NCBI GenBank assembly: GCA_018402565.1
Contig: JAGYIQ010000006.1
Location: 186,001-250,000 of the forward strand
Reading direction: 5' to 3'
DNA length: 64,000 nucleotides
From: Pirellulaceae bacterium
GTDB lineage: Bacteria; Planctomycetota; Planctomycetia; Pirellulales; Pirellulaceae
The position numbers and the translations under genes were made by a program. The notes beneath the pieces are model-generated. The model saw only the letters and a list, made by a program, of their open reading frames with translations. It was not told the origin of the DNA and did not search any database. Position 1 is the stretch's first letter, and each line of letters begins with the position of its first letter. Shown one piece after another: positions 16,870 through 25,034 of the stretch.

Positions 16870-17566
16870 TGCCCTGCCCCGCTGATCCAGTGTATTCGCT
16901 GGGATCACAGGTGGTCGGATCCCTTGGCATCAACGGTCCTCCCGCAGCGCCCGATCCGCCAGTGGCCGCCAGTTGTTCTTCGGCCCACGCGCGGAGTTCA
17001 ACGGCGATTTGACGACCGATGCGACTGATCCATTCGTCGGTCAAACCACTTTCAGGGGCCGAATCTACGTGGACAGCCCATAGTTCGACGCGCGGCGGCA
17101 GCCACCCCAATCGATCGGCCAGCTGCAAGACTTGGGCCAAGTTCAAATCGTGGACCGTCGAGCTCAAAGATGCGACTACCCGTGGATCTGGCCAGCTCAT
17201 TCGTGTGACACGCGGCCACCACGTCGAGCTATCGCGTTCGGCTCTAACCTCGACGGCCGCGGCGTTCCTAACACCATCATGCTCCGCCACGCCGATCCCA
17301 ACACTTCCGCGCGCTTCGGCCTCCGTCGCGAAAGTTACGGGCAGCCCAGTTTGGGGCTCCGATTCAACCAGCCGAGCCGCATCGATCAGCGTCAGGGCCG
17401 GTCGACCATCCAACCAATCCAGCAGATCGCTGGGGACCAACGCCAGTTTGACGTCCCAGTGGGCGGTGGATTCTCGCTCCAGCCAACGAGCGACTTGCCA
17501 GCCAATTGTATCAGCCCCATGCGAGCTGCCGATACCGACCACCAACGAATTCGGAGTCCGACTCAA
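16862..17566 (-). CDS. Hydrogenase maturation protease (HycI/HyaD-type)
   Basis: Endopeptidase that removes the C-terminal tail of the [NiFe] large subunit after nickel insertion. The N-terminal fold mark is VVGIGSSHGADTIGWQVARW, matching the GxGN...D..G pattern with a serine where Asn is common. Later, TVHDLNLAQVLQLADRLG and ELWAVHVDSAPESGLT match the family's SxHxxxL and final strands. The start is TTG at 17566, 14 bases after hydA, with AAGGGA before it. At 234 residues it is longer than typical (about 150-170) because of a mid-protein stretch and a Gly/Pro-rich tail. The cleavage target is probably the 9-residue tail of HydA. Confidence 0.88.
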   Translation of the reverse strand: MSRTPNSLVVGIGSSHGADTIGWQVARWLERESTAHWDVKLALVPSDLLDWLDGRPALTLIDAARLVESEPQTGLPVTFATEAEARGSVGIGVAEHDGVRNAAAVEVRAERDSSTWWPRVTRMSWPDPRVVASLSSTVHDLNLAQVLQLADRLGWLPPRVELWAVHVDSAPESGLTDEWISRIGRQIAVELRAWAEEQLAATGGSGAAGGPLMPRDPTTCDPSEYTGSAGQGNA

Positions 17567-17580
17567 GACGATTCCCTTGG

Positions 17581-18885
17581 TTATTCTCGTTCGATCCGCA
17601 ATTTGAGAAAGTGGGTCGAGCAGCTAATGCAAGGGTCGTAGTTGCGAATCAACTTTTCGCATTCCACCGCGATCACCTGGTCGGATTCGTCCATCCGTCT
17701 TTCCAAGAGGACACGCAAGTCGGCTTCGATCTGAGCTTGGTTCTGGGAGGTCGGCGGCACGATCTTGGCCAACTGAATACTGCCGTCTTCCGCTACCTCG
17801 TAGCGATGGTAGATCAAGCCACGTGGGGCTTCGGTCACGGCTCGACCCGTTCCGGCTCGTACTTGCAGCTTTTGTCGCGACAACGTTCCCCCACGATAAG
17901 ACCTGAGAAGTTCCAGACCTTCCGCAAAGGCATGGACCACCTCCAAACAACGCGCCACAATGCCGTGGAAGGGGTTGTAGCAGGGTGTTTGCCAGCCAAT
18001 CTCATCGGCGATGCGACGCGCGGGCTCTGCCATTTGGTCGCGACTGACGTTGATCCGCGCCAACGGACCCACAAAGTAAGTGGAACCACTCGGTATGCGA
18101 CGCGACTGCAGGGCCGTGGAATGCGGCACTTGGATCTCTTCGAAATGGGCTTCGTAGTCGGCATGATTGATCCGCATTCCATCCGAACAGACCACGTCCC
18201 CTTCAATGATGGCATATTCGTCGGGATGCTGGATGGCGACATAATCGTACGGGCGATCAAATTCAGGTAGAGGCAGGCTGGCCACCCAGCGGACCGTTTC
18301 CAAGGCCGCCTCCAGGCCCCATTCGAACTCAGGTATAAGCTTCGCCAATTCAGATACTTTTGGTAAACGATAAAACCCGCCAACCGCCAGATTCACAGGA
18401 TGAATCGCTCGACCACCAAGTGCCTCCAGCAGGGCGTTGCCCAGCTTCTTTTGTCGCAGACCGCGTTTGACCACGTCCGGAAACCGCTCGGCCAGTTCAA
18501 TGCCACTGTTGAGGTCGAACAGATCGGGCGCCTGGAGTAGGTGCACATGCAAGGTATGACTTTCGATCCATTCGCCGCAGTACATCAAGCGCCGCAACGC
18601 GCGAATCTCACCAGGTACTCGCGTTTGAAACGCCGCCTCCAGTGCCTGGACGGCCGTCATTTGGTACGCAATCGGGCAAATGCCACAGATACGGGCCGTG
18701 ATGTCGGCGACATCCGTGTACGGCCTGCCCCGCAACAGCGATTCGAACAAACGCGGCGGTTCGAAGATCACCAATTGCACGTCCTGGACGGTTCGCCCAC
18801 GCAGTTTAACCAGCAGCGACCCTTCGCCTTCGACGCGAGTCAAAATGGGGACGCGAATCGAACGATCCGACGGATTGACACTCAT
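17581..18885 (-). CDS. hydA: [NiFe] hydrogenase large subunit, group 3b type
   Basis: Catalytic subunit of 434 residues. Nickel ligands are seen in the N-terminal motif ARICGICPIAYQM and the C-terminal motif DPCISCSTH, after which FLKLRIERE would be removed by the maturation protease. The start is ATG 18885, overlapping the small-subunit stop as ATGA; a 124-codon upstream extension in this frame is a shadow of hydD. Gene order with HydB, HydG and HydD marks the cytoplasmic NADP-linked (sulf)hydrogenase type, which can evolve or take up H2. Group 3b is assigned from operon content and motif style, not from a phylogeny. Confidence 0.95.
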   Translation of the reverse strand: MSVNPSDRSIRVPILTRVEGEGSLLVKLRGRTVQDVQLVIFEPPRLFESLLRGRPYTDVADITARICGICPIAYQMTAVQALEAAFQTRVPGEIRALRRLMYCGEWIESHTLHVHLLQAPDLFDLNSGIELAERFPDVVKRGLRQKKLGNALLEALGGRAIHPVNLAVGGFYRLPKVSELAKLIPEFEWGLEAALETVRWVASLPLPEFDRPYDYVAIQHPDEYAIIEGDVVCSDGMRINHADYEAHFEEIQVPHSTALQSRRIPSGSTYFVGPLARINVSRDQMAEPARRIADEIGWQTPCYNPFHGIVARCLEVVHAFAEGLELLRSYRGGTLSRQKLQVRAGTGRAVTEAPRGLIYHRYEVAEDGSIQLAKIVPPTSQNQAQIEADLRVLLERRMDESDQVIAVECEKLIRNYDPCISCSTHFLKLRIERE

Positions 18886-19760
18886 GACGATGCTGGCTCC
18901 GTCGCAGAGGATGCTGCCAAGGACGTGTCCAAGGATGTTTCCAAGGATGCGTCCAAGGATGGATGCAGGGGCTTGGGCAGACCTGCCAATTGCCACAAAC
19001 GCTGGCCTCCCCGAGCGAACTCGGGCGCGTAAGCATTGATGCCATGTAGAGCCAACGCCGCTTGGTCCGACGCCATCCGCGGCAGTAACACATGATCCGA
19101 TAGGGCGCGGGTATTGGGTTGCACGGTTGGGCCGAAGCAGCCGTAGCATCCACGATCGTAGGCTGGACAAATCGCGCCGCAGCCGCTGTGCGTCACAGGA
19201 CCCAAGCACGGCAAATTTTGCGTGACAACCACGCAAACCGTACCTCGTCGCTTGCATGCCTGACAGACGCTCTCGGTCGAGGTCCGCGGTCGATGACCTG
19301 CCAACAGCGAAGCGATGACCTCCAACAACTGGTACTTATCGATCGGGCAACCACGCAACTCGAAGTCGACCTTGACGTGGGCCGCAACGGGCGTGGAAGT
19401 CGCCAGTGTTTCGATGTAATCGGGCCGAGCATAAACCGCTCGCATGAACTCGTCATGATCGGCGAAGTTCCGCAGGGCCTGGATGCCACCAGCCGTCGCG
19501 CACGCTCCGATGGTAACCAGGTACTTGGAATCGGCCCGCAGTTTTAGTAGCCGATGACGATCCTCCGGTGTGGTGATGGAACCCTCGACCAGTGTCAGGT
19601 CGTAGGGCCCCGGCTCCAAATGGCTGGAGGCTTCGGCAAAGTGCGAGATCTGGACGGCTCGGGCGACCGTCAAGAGTTCGTCCTCCAAATCCAGCAGAGC
19701 CAGCTGGCAGCCGTCGCAGGAGGCAAACTTCATCACCGCCAATTTGGGTCGCTCAGACAT
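18882..19760 (-). CDS. hydD: [NiFe] hydrogenase small subunit, group 3b type
   Basis: Electron-transfer subunit of 292 residues with several iron-sulfur clusters. Cluster ligands are seen in KFASCDGCQLALLDLED, GACATAGGIQALRNF, LRGCPIDKYQLLE and a cysteine-rich region (CQACKRRGTVC, LPCLGPVTHSGCGAICPAYD, CYGCFGP). The ATG at 19760 overlaps the hydG stop (TGATG). The last 25 residues are unusual: SLDASLETSLDTSLAASS is written by four 12-bp tandem units and ends in the ATGA overlap with hydA. That tail is absent from the family core and is probably neutral. Confidence 0.95.
   Translation of the reverse strand: MSERPKLAVMKFASCDGCQLALLDLEDELLTVARAVQISHFAEASSHLEPGPYDLTLVEGSITTPEDRHRLLKLRADSKYLVTIGACATAGGIQALRNFADHDEFMRAVYARPDYIETLATSTPVAAHVKVDFELRGCPIDKYQLLEVIASLLAGHRPRTSTESVCQACKRRGTVCVVVTQNLPCLGPVTHSGCGAICPAYDRGCYGCFGPTVQPNTRALSDHVLLPRMASDQAALALHGINAYAPEFARGGQRLWQLAGLPKPLHPSLDASLETSLDTSLAASSATEPASS
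18913..18960 (-). repeat. 12-bp tandem repeat at the 3' end of hydD
   Basis: Four units of 12 bases sharing CCAAGGA lie in frame in the last codons of hydD, giving a Ser-Leu-Asp/Glu-Thr/Ala repeat just before the hydD/hydA overlap. Confidence 0.9.
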
Positions 19761-20683
19761 CAAAGGTCCCTTATCGACAGGAGGCTGTGAATTCGGTCAT
19801 AGCGAAAGACGGGGCCATCCTTGCAGACGAACCACGCTCCCCATTGGCAGTGACCGCACAGACCCGCCGCGCACTGCATGTTGCGTTCCATTGATAGCCA
19901 GACGGAAGTGGCGGGAATTCCCCGTCTGAGGGCGGAAACCGCGGAGTAGTGCATCATGATTTCCGGACCGCAAGTCAGAACTTCCGTCTGGTCCGGTTGT
20001 ACGTCCGGCAAGCGATCCAGTAGCAATGGCACCACGCCCACGTTTCCGTCCCAAGCGTCGTCGGCTCGATCCACTGTCAGTTCGACTTCGACGCCAGCTG
20101 CCCGCCATGCGTCGATCTCGTCCGCAAACAAGAGTTGCTCTGGCGAGCGTGAACCGTGCAGTAAGACGACCCGGCCGAAGGCCTCGCGTTGTGACACCAT
20201 GGCATAGATCATCGGCCGCAGCGGCGCCAGGCCCAAACCCCCAGTCATCAAGATCACATCTCGACCCAAGCAGGTGTCCCAGGGCCACGGCGCGCCAAAG
20301 GGACCACGCACGCCGATGGTATCGCCCACCTTGAGACGCGAAATCGAATCCGTGACTCGACCGACGAAGCGAATTGTATGAATAAAGTCGGTCCCGTCGT
20401 GCGCGGGTGGACCGCTGTGGCTGATCGCCGATTCGCCGCAACTCGGCAGGTAGAGCATGTTGAATTGGCCCGGCAAAAAGCGATACGCTTGGGCCACGTC
20501 GGGATTCTGGAAGCGAAACCGGTAGGTGCTAACCGAGTCGATCTCGGGACGAATGTCGGTGATCACCGCGACTTGAGCCACCCAGGGATCGCAGGCGGCG
20601 GTCGGATCAATCCGCATACTGCAGTCGGTCGTCGGTTCTGCTGCAACGTTCGTCTCGGCATTCTCCGTATGTGGATTGATCAC
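19760..20683 (-). CDS. hydG: Hydrogenase FAD/NAD(P)-binding subunit (HydG-like)
   Basis: Diaphorase-type subunit of 307 residues that exchanges electrons between NAD(P)H and the hydrogenase. Seen: an FAD-binding barrel with FLPGQFNMLYLP and KVGDTIGVRGPFG, the NAD-binding VILMTGGLGLAPLRPMIY, LLHGSRSPEQLLFADE, and a [2Fe-2S] region MQCAAGLCGHCQWG...C. A GTG at 20683 is used because it makes a GTGA overlap with hydB, the same coupling seen along the whole operon; the longer frame upstream is a shadow of hydB. NADP versus NAD preference cannot be read here. Confidence 0.93.
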   Translation of the reverse strand: MINPHTENAETNVAAEPTTDCSMRIDPTAACDPWVAQVAVITDIRPEIDSVSTYRFRFQNPDVAQAYRFLPGQFNMLYLPSCGESAISHSGPPAHDGTDFIHTIRFVGRVTDSISRLKVGDTIGVRGPFGAPWPWDTCLGRDVILMTGGLGLAPLRPMIYAMVSQREAFGRVVLLHGSRSPEQLLFADEIDAWRAAGVEVELTVDRADDAWDGNVGVVPLLLDRLPDVQPDQTEVLTCGPEIMMHYSAVSALRRGIPATSVWLSMERNMQCAAGLCGHCQWGAWFVCKDGPVFRYDRIHSLLSIRDL

Positions 20684-21843
20684 GATCGCGTCTCCGCGTC
20701 GGCGTCCTGGTCCTGGCAGATCAGCGTGGCTTCCACGGTCAGATCGATTCCGACTGGGCACCAGGTGATGCAGCGGCCGCAGCCGACGCAGCCCGACGTG
20801 CCAAATTGATCGACCCAGGTGGTCAGCTTGTGCGTCAACCATTGGCGATAGCGAGACCGCGTTTGGTCGCGTACTGGTCCCCCGCTGATATGGCTGAAAT
20901 CAAAATTGAAGCAGGAATCCCACCGCCGTTCTCGGATCACTTCTTGGTCCGTCAAGTTGGTGACGTCGTCAACGGAAGTACAGAAGCAAGTGGGGCAGAC
21001 CAAGGTGCAGTTGGCGCAACTCAGGCAACGCTCGGCCACGGCATCCCACTGTGGATGCTGCAGTCGCTCACGCAACACGGTTTGCACCCGGTCCCGATCC
21101 AACCGTCGACCGATATCGTCCACCGCTCGCTGTCTCGCTCGTTCGGCGGCTTGGTCCTGTTCGTCCTGCAACGGTTCCAATGGCAAGTTAGCGGCCAATG
21201 CGGCGCCGCGTTCCGATCCCACTTCGACGACAAAGCCGCTGGGCAACTCAGTCAGTCCCAAGTCGTAGCCCTGCTGGCAGCGTGGACCGCTGCCCATCGA
21301 CGTGCAGAAACAAGTCGCCGCCGCCATCGTGCAGTTGATCGCAATCAATAGTGCCTGTTCCCGGCGTTGCTGGTAGACCTTGTCGACAAAGCCCGACTGC
21401 AAGAATACTCGATCTTGCACGGCGATGGCTGCCAAGTCACAAGCTCGGACCCCCAAGAACGCATAACGCACGACGGGCTGCACGACTTCACTCATCCGCC
21501 AACCGTCGTCGGTTTGCTGCGATCGCATCAAGTTCACTTGCGGCGGAAACAGAAATCGTTTCCACGAGTGCGGCCCAACGGCGTACCCAAACAAGGCATC
21601 GTCGTCGCGTCGCTGCAGACGATACAGGCCCGGGCCTTGCTCTTCTGTCCATCCGGCCGGCAGATCTTCGACCCGTTCGAGCGAGTCGTAGACGATCGCA
21701 CCCTGATCCAACCGCGGCCCGATCACTTGATAGCCCTGCCCTAACAACAGATCCAATAGCGTCTGCAAGGCGGAACGCGGCAAGAAACTCGCCGCGGGCG
21801 TCATCCCAGCCACTTCAGTGTCGGTCGGCAAAGTGTTGGTCAT
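20680..21843 (-). CDS. hydB: Hydrogenase iron-sulfur subunit (sulfhydrogenase beta, HydB-like)
   Basis: Electron-transfer subunit of 387 residues related to sulfhydrogenase beta and anaerobic sulfite reductase subunit A. It carries two [4Fe-4S] ferredoxin sites near the C-terminus, CLSCANCTLVCP and CVGCGRCITWCPVGID, and cysteine clusters ACDLAAI and TCFCTSMGSGP in the family's central region. ATG 21843 overlaps the stop of the cNMP-binding gene as ATGA. The 122-codon upstream reading in this frame is a shadow and is not used. Confidence 0.93.
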   Translation of the reverse strand: MTNTLPTDTEVAGMTPAASFLPRSALQTLLDLLLGQGYQVIGPRLDQGAIVYDSLERVEDLPAGWTEEQGPGLYRLQRRDDDALFGYAVGPHSWKRFLFPPQVNLMRSQQTDDGWRMSEVVQPVVRYAFLGVRACDLAAIAVQDRVFLQSGFVDKVYQQRREQALLIAINCTMAAATCFCTSMGSGPRCQQGYDLGLTELPSGFVVEVGSERGAALAANLPLEPLQDEQDQAAERARQRAVDDIGRRLDRDRVQTVLRERLQHPQWDAVAERCLSCANCTLVCPTCFCTSVDDVTNLTDQEVIRERRWDSCFNFDFSHISGGPVRDQTRSRYRQWLTHKLTTWVDQFGTSGCVGCGRCITWCPVGIDLTVEATLICQDQDADAETRS

Positions 21844-22310
21844 CGCGATTCGCCCGCAGAAAACAGGTCCAGCATCTGCAGTCGAGTCGCCGTCAGTCGT
21901 TTGGCCAACCCCGCGGCCATCAGCTTGATGAACTCGTAGCCGAACAATGGATCGGCTGCCGCCAAGGCACTCAATTCGCCACTGGTCAGGCGGAGCAGGC
22001 GAGCATTCGTCATGCACTGTGCGTCGCAGGTCATGCGGCCTTCCCCCAGGACCGAAGACCAAGCCACCAACTCGCCCGGGCCCACCGTCAGAATTCTCTG
22101 GCGGCCCCGACCCGGAATGGTCATGGCCAACTCCAATTTGCCCGACACCAGCAGGTAGACGCCGTCGTGCTGCTGGCCTTCGCGAAACAAGAACGTGGCC
22201 GCTGGCCACTCGACGACTCGAGCGACTGAAATCAACTGCTCGAGCGTTCGCTGCGATAAATGTCGGTGCAGATCTAGCTGCTCCACGGCTGCTTGGACCT
22301 CGATGCTCAT
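21840..22310 (-). CDS. Cyclic nucleotide-binding domain protein, first gene of hydrogenase operon
   Basis: A 156-residue protein consisting of one CRP/FNR-type cyclic nucleotide-binding domain: FLFREGQQHDGVYLLVSGKLEL and LTVGPGELVAWSSVLGEGR, followed by a long helix. There is no helix-turn-helix, so it is unlikely to bind DNA by itself. Similar small cNMP-domain proteins are found with group 3b hydrogenases; a role as a sensor or accessory subunit is inferred from the coupling to hydB. No upstream ribosome binding site is obvious at ATG 22310. Confidence 0.9.
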   Translation of the reverse strand: MSIEVQAAVEQLDLHRHLSQRTLEQLISVARVVEWPAATFLFREGQQHDGVYLLVSGKLELAMTIPGRGRQRILTVGPGELVAWSSVLGEGRMTCDAQCMTNARLLRLTSGELSALAAADPLFGYEFIKLMAAGLAKRLTATRLQMLDLFSAGESR

Positions 22311-22620
22311 CGATGGTTCGCCTTGAATCGTCGCCTGAAGTTCGCGCGGCCTAGCTTCGGCCCGCGCGTTCTACCCCAAGTGCCCGCCCCGAGTATAAGC
22401 GAATTCAGCAACGGAAAGAACAGGCGTTCCAGCACTTGCACGCCCGAGCCAACTCGAGGGCCACAAGAACCCGAGTCCCAGCCAATCAAGCCAGCCAATC
22501 AAGCCAGCCAATCAAACCAGCCAATCAAGCCAGCTAGTCAAGCCCGCTTGAACGTTGCGGGCCAGCTTTTGTCAGTCGACCGACGACGCGGTAGCCCGGT
22601 CGTGGGGCAGACGATCTTCG
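22311..22620. other. Spacer upstream of the hydrogenase operon
   Basis: The hydrogenase promoter should lie here, upstream of 22310. Besides the 13-bp tandem repeat at 22478-22542, no promoter element or gene was recognised. Confidence 0.6.
22478..22542. repeat. 13-bp tandem repeat, five units
   Basis: Five contiguous 13-base units with the sequence CCAGCCAATCAAG or a close variant (22478, 22491, 22504, 22517, 22530). The last is diverged. They lie about 170-230 bases upstream of the first hydrogenase-operon gene and just after the TauE/SafE gene. Confidence 0.95.
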
Positions 22621-23376
22621 TCAAAGGAATTGGTCCCACAGGAGCTTGATTGCCATAACCATTGTCATGGCAATGACCAAGTAACGAAATAGCTTTTCCG
22701 GAATCCGTGATACAACCGCCAAACCCACACGGATTCCCACGAATATGGCTGGTAAAACCAGTAGATTGGCGGTCAGCGTCGACCAAGTAATCGTCTGCCA
22801 AAAAATGGCATGCAACGGCACTTTGAACAGGTTGACAATTAGGAAAAACCACGCGAGGGTCCCCATGTAGTTGTTCTTCGGGATCCGAGTGGCCAGCAGG
22901 TAAACCGCCATCACTGGTCCGGCCGCGTTGCCAATCATCGTTGTGAAGCCACCCAACCAGCCGAAACTGTAGCCGATCAGGGAATGGCGTTGGACCCAGG
23001 CGGACAAGTCGATCGATTCCTGTATCACCAGCAGGACGACGGTTCCAATGATGATCCACGCGATCAGCTTGGTGAACAGTTCGTCGGACACCCACAGGCC
23101 AACCACCAGAGCCATCAGCACCCCGATGATCGCTGGTGGCAACAACCGCACCAAGTAGCTCCAATCCGTGTGGCGGTGGTAGTGCCGCACTGCGAACGCG
23201 TCCGCCAGGCAGAGAATAGGCAGCAGCAAACCGGTGGAGGGGCGACCGCCAAACATGGCTGCCATGACCGGTACGACTAACATACTGAAGCCCTTGAGGC
23301 CGGCCTTGGCCAACCCCGTCAGAAAGGCGGCGGCGACTAGGACCAACCATTGTTCAAGCGAAAATTCAGGTATCAC
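22621..23376 (-). CDS. TauE/SafE-family sulfite/anion exporter permease
   Basis: Inner-membrane transporter of about 251 residues with seven to eight hydrophobic segments and the TauE/SafE blocks AAFLTGLAKAGLKGFSMLVVP, GGFTTMIGNAAGPVMAVYLL and a C-terminal segment repeating the pattern. The family exports sulfite or other sulfur compounds. The start is uncertain: GTG 23376 begins just before the first segment; the open frame reaches 23439 (TTG). It lies upstream of, and in line with, the hydrogenase operon, but 310 bases apart. A link to sulfur chemistry of the hydrogenase is speculation. Confidence 0.88.
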   Translation of the reverse strand: MIPEFSLEQWLVLVAAAFLTGLAKAGLKGFSMLVVPVMAAMFGGRPSTGLLLPILCLADAFAVRHYHRHTDWSYLVRLLPPAIIGVLMALVVGLWVSDELFTKLIAWIIIGTVVLLVIQESIDLSAWVQRHSLIGYSFGWLGGFTTMIGNAAGPVMAVYLLATRIPKNNYMGTLAWFFLIVNLFKVPLHAIFWQTITWSTLTANLLVLPAIFVGIRVGLAVVSRIPEKLFRYLVIAMTMVMAIKLLWDQFL

Positions 23377-23732
23377 AGGGTCCGTGACAATCGAATGGCA
23401 CCATCGGTTGCTCCCACAGGTGACGGTCGGGTCACCCAAGGAGGACTGGCCCCGGGGTCCAGCCTACTCCCCGCTCGCCTAGGCTGCCAAGGCGTCCAAC
23501 GGGGGTTTTCCGAGGATAGAAATGGCGGCAAACCGCGTTGAAACGGCCGACCGGAATGCCGACGATTGCCTTGATCTGGATGTTTTGCCCCCCCGCCGTT
23601 GACCGAGCAGCGTTTCCAAACGTACATTGTCGTTTGATACTCGTGCCCGACGGCGGGTCGAGACTTGCGCCGTTCCGCCGCGGGACGGCGGAATTGAAAT
23701 TGACTTGAATTGCCCAACAGCAAGGACCGCTC
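23377..23732. other. Divergent spacer between TauE/SafE gene and purA
   Basis: It holds the purA leader and presumably both promoters. The stretch around 23570-23600 has a GCCTTGATC...TTTTGCCCCCCC sequence that faintly resembles the array core, too diverged to call. No RNA gene or riboswitch fold was recognised. Confidence 0.5.
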
Positions 23733-25022
23733 GTGTCAGGATTGTCAGTTATCGGATTGCAGTGGGGGGACGAGGCCAAAGGGAAACTGGTGGACTTGTT
23801 CGCCGCGGATCACGACATCGTGGTCCGCTATCAAGGCGGTGCGAACGCGGGCCATACCGTGGTGGTGGGCGACAAAGTTTATAAGCTGCACCATCTTCCC
23901 AGCGGTATCGTGCACTCGCACGCCACGGCCATCGTCGGGCCCGGCGTGGTCACCAATCCGCAAACCATCCTGGGGGAACTCGAGTCGCTGGCGTCCCAAG
24001 GGGTCAGTTACGAGGGACGACTTTGGCTGAGTGATCGTTCTCATGTGGTCATGCCGTGGCACGTAGTCGAGGATCAATTGGTCGACCGCCTGAGCGGGAA
24101 AGAGGACCAGATCGGGACCACGATGCGCGGCATCGGACCGTGCTACCGCGACAAGGTTGGCCGCAGCCATGCGATCCGCTTGGGCGATCTGCTGCGAGGG
24201 AATTTCCCGCAGCGAGTGGCCGAAATCGTGAAGCTGAAAAATCAGATCTTGCGGGCGATGGATCCCGAATCCAGCTGGCAGCCGCTGGACGCTGCCGAAA
24301 TTACCCAGCGGTACCTGGGCTACGCGGAGACTCTGCGGCCGATGATCCGGGAAACCACTCAATGGCTGCTGGATGCCCTGGAGGCGGGCCAACGCGTCCT
24401 GTTCGAGGGGGCTCAAGGGGCACTGCTTGATATCGACCATGGCACATTCCCATTCGTCACCTCCAGTAACAGTTCCGGAGTTGGCGTCTGTGGCGGGTCA
24501 GGCGTTCCTCCCCGGTGGATCGACAAGGTGGTCGGGGTCGTCAAGGCCTACAGCACGCGGGTTGGCGGCGGACCTATGGCTACCGAACTGGACAACGAAA
24601 TTGGCCAACGGATTCGTGAGCGGGGCCGGGAATACGGCACCACGACGGGCCGACCTCGCCGCTGTGGCTACCTGGATTTGGTCGCCCTCCGCTACACCGC
24701 CCGACTCAGCGGCGTCAGCTCCCTGGCCGTGATGATGCTGGACGTGCTCAGCGGGTTCGAAGAGCTGAAAGTCGCCACCGCCTACCGCATCGGCGACACG
24801 GTGCTCGACACGTTCCCTTCGCACGCTGACGACCTCAAGCAGGTCACGCCGGTGTACGAGACGTTGCCGGGCTGGCCAGAAGAGATCACCGCCGCCCGGA
24901 CCTGGGATGACCTGCCAGTCAACGCCCAAGCCTACGTTCGTCGGATCGCCGATGCCGTGGGAAAACCGGTAGAATGGGTCTCGGTCGGTCCCGATCGCCA
25001 GCAAACGATCCACTGTTCCTAG
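23733..25022 (+). CDS. purA: Adenylosuccinate synthetase
   Basis: Cytoplasmic enzyme that joins IMP and aspartate using GTP, first step from IMP to AMP. The 429-residue length is standard. The GTP-binding loop is at the start (GLQWGDEAKGKLVD), followed by YQGGANAGHTVV, the IMP loop TTMRGIGPCYRDKVGR, FEGAQGALLDIDHGTFPFVTSSN (within GAQG...D), GVVKAYSTRVGGGP and TTTGRPRRCGYLDLV. GTG 23733 follows AAGGA at the right distance. It is followed 12 bases later by uppS. Confidence 0.98.
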   Translation: MSGLSVIGLQWGDEAKGKLVDLFAADHDIVVRYQGGANAGHTVVVGDKVYKLHHLPSGIVHSHATAIVGPGVVTNPQTILGELESLASQGVSYEGRLWLSDRSHVVMPWHVVEDQLVDRLSGKEDQIGTTMRGIGPCYRDKVGRSHAIRLGDLLRGNFPQRVAEIVKLKNQILRAMDPESSWQPLDAAEITQRYLGYAETLRPMIRETTQWLLDALEAGQRVLFEGAQGALLDIDHGTFPFVTSSNSSGVGVCGGSGVPPRWIDKVVGVVKAYSTRVGGGPMATELDNEIGQRIRERGREYGTTTGRPRRCGYLDLVALRYTARLSGVSSLAVMMLDVLSGFEELKVATAYRIGDTVLDTFPSHADDLKQVTPVYETLPGWPEEITAARTWDDLPVNAQAYVRRIADAVGKPVEWVSVGPDRQQTIHCS

Positions 25023-25034
25023 CCAACGTTTTGC

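Noticed and set aside
20680..22209. Extended N-termini of the hydrogenase subunits (frames reaching 22209, 20842 and 19257)
   Set aside because: The extensions overlap the upstream gene by 50-120 codons with no family match; overlap starts (ATGA/GTGA) fit the rest of the operon.
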